NCBI GenBank assembly: GCA_031272615.1
Contig: JAISTL010000134.1
Span: 1-22,114, forward strand
From: Methylobacteriaceae bacterium
GTDB taxonomy: Bacteria; Pseudomonadota; Alphaproteobacteria; Rhizobiales; Beijerinckiaceae
Length of the DNA stretch: 22,114 bases
Direction of reading: 5' to 3'
Position numbers and translations under genes: made by a program. Below are positions 21,820 to 22,114 of the stretch, piece after piece (positions within the stretch are counted from its first letter, which is position 1; the number at the start of each line of letters is the position of its first letter). The notes beneath the pieces were generated by a model. It was not told where the DNA came from and did no database searches. It was given only the letters and a program-made list of their open reading frames with translations.

Positions 21820-21893
21820 GCGGGTGTAGCTCAATGGCAGAGCAGCAGCTTCCCAAGCTGAATACGAGGGTTCGCTTCCCTTCACCCGCTCCA
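21820..21893 (+). tRNA. tRNA-Gly (anticodon CCC)
   Basis: 74 bases including an encoded CCA. The acceptor stem is seven perfect pairs (GCGGGTG / CACCCGC), the D stem GCTC/GAGC, and the anticodon loop TTCCCAA with CCC at 21852-21854. The T stem is GAGGG/CCCTT with one G-U pair. It reads GGG codons. Two features are odd: the T loop is TTCGCTT, with C in place of the nearly universal A at position 58 (21875), and position 27-43 is a G-A mismatch. The layout otherwise matches alphaproteobacterial tRNA-Gly(CCC). No integrase lies next to it. Confidence 0.92.
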
Positions 21894-21964
21894 TTGTTTT
21901 GCGCTCCTCTTTGACTATACCGCGCATTGCCGCCCGTTATCGACCCGGGGCTGAATCTTTTGAT

Positions 21965-21993
21965 TTGACACCGGCGTTGAACCCAATAACATA
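21965..21993 (+). promoter_or_regulatory. Candidate promoter near the right edge
   Basis: A perfect -35 TTGACA (21965-21970) is followed after 17 bp by AACATA, a poor -10 (CATATG is 19 bp away). It would serve the possible gene starting at 22061. Confidence 0.3.
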
Positions 21994-22060
21994 TGGGGAC
22001 TCGGGCGGCTTTTTAGTGATTCGCGCCGCTCTGTACCGGAAGGCGGGCAGACTGATCACC

Positions 22061-22114
22061 ATGAAGATTTCTTCCAGTGGGCACCGTATCGTATCGCGGG
22101 CTTTGACGCTTGCA
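22061..22114 (+). CDS. Possible start of a further gene, cut by the window edge
   Basis: An ATG at 22061 opens a frame of 18 codons to the edge, reading MKISSSGHRIVSRALTLA. This resembles the beginning of an export signal (basic region, then hydrophobic residues). No strong ribosome site is seen (GGAAGG lies 17 bases upstream). A candidate promoter lies at 21965. Too short to name. Confidence 0.35.
   Translation, partial: MKISSSGHRIVSRALTLA

Noticed and set aside
21820..21893. tRNA as a phage attachment site
   Set aside because: No integrase and no repeated tRNA 3' end were seen. The prophage remnant is on the far side of polA.

Overview
The window looks like a chromosomal segment of a moderately GC-rich Gram-negative bacterium, most likely an alphaproteobacterium. 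The clues are the DnaPol I and tRNA-Gly(CCC) sequences, a DctPQM TRAP transporter, a FadR-type GntR regulator and dense Shine-Dalgarno-led operons. The assignment is by recognition, not by a search.

Layout. 1-2207 (+): the 3' part of a LarA-like (nickel-pincer isomerase family) gene, then a DcuC-type carrier and a hairpin terminator. 2467-3633 (+): a MalY/PatB-type PLP C-S lyase, convergent with dgoK (3705-4610, -), a 2-dehydro-3-deoxygalactonokinase. 4978-9433 (+): an AfuABC/FbpABC-type ABC transporter (binding protein, fused double permease, ATPase) with thpR (RNA 2',3'-cyclic phosphodiesterase) directly behind it. 9434-9732: the wreck of a VapC/FitB PIN toxin gene. 10102-14881 (+): dctP-dctQ-dctM TRAP transporter, a zinc sugar-acid-type dehydrogenase and a GntR/FCD regulator. 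14903-15898 (-): a YajO-like aldo/keto reductase. 16104-17174 (+): a C45-family acyltransferase/hydrolase. 17190-18380 (-): a Mu-like prophage remnant wedged between that gene and polA. 18382-21342 (-): polA. 21637-21893 (+): a 38-aa membrane protein gene and tRNA-Gly(CCC). A possible further gene starts at the right edge.

Function. Most of the left two thirds is a hydroxy-acid/sugar-acid uptake and catabolism region. Two binding-protein-dependent importers and one dicarboxylate carrier sit beside a 2-hydroxyacid isomerase homologue, a polyol/aldonate-type dehydrogenase, a KDGal kinase and a metal-binding FCD regulator. The KDPGal aldolase expected after DgoK is not in the window.

The most unusual part is the prophage remnant. 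It holds the C-terminal end of a protein resembling the ADP-ribosyltransferase-type tail of Mu F-like head proteins. This is followed, through a GTGA overlap, by three tandem 70-71-aa paralogues (251-bp period) with constant ends and a variable centre. The last copy is joined by a TAATG overlap to a frameshifted, truncated Mu gpG-like gene. I propose, as inference, that the small genes are an amplified immunity or accessory array left behind from a MuF-type toxin locus.
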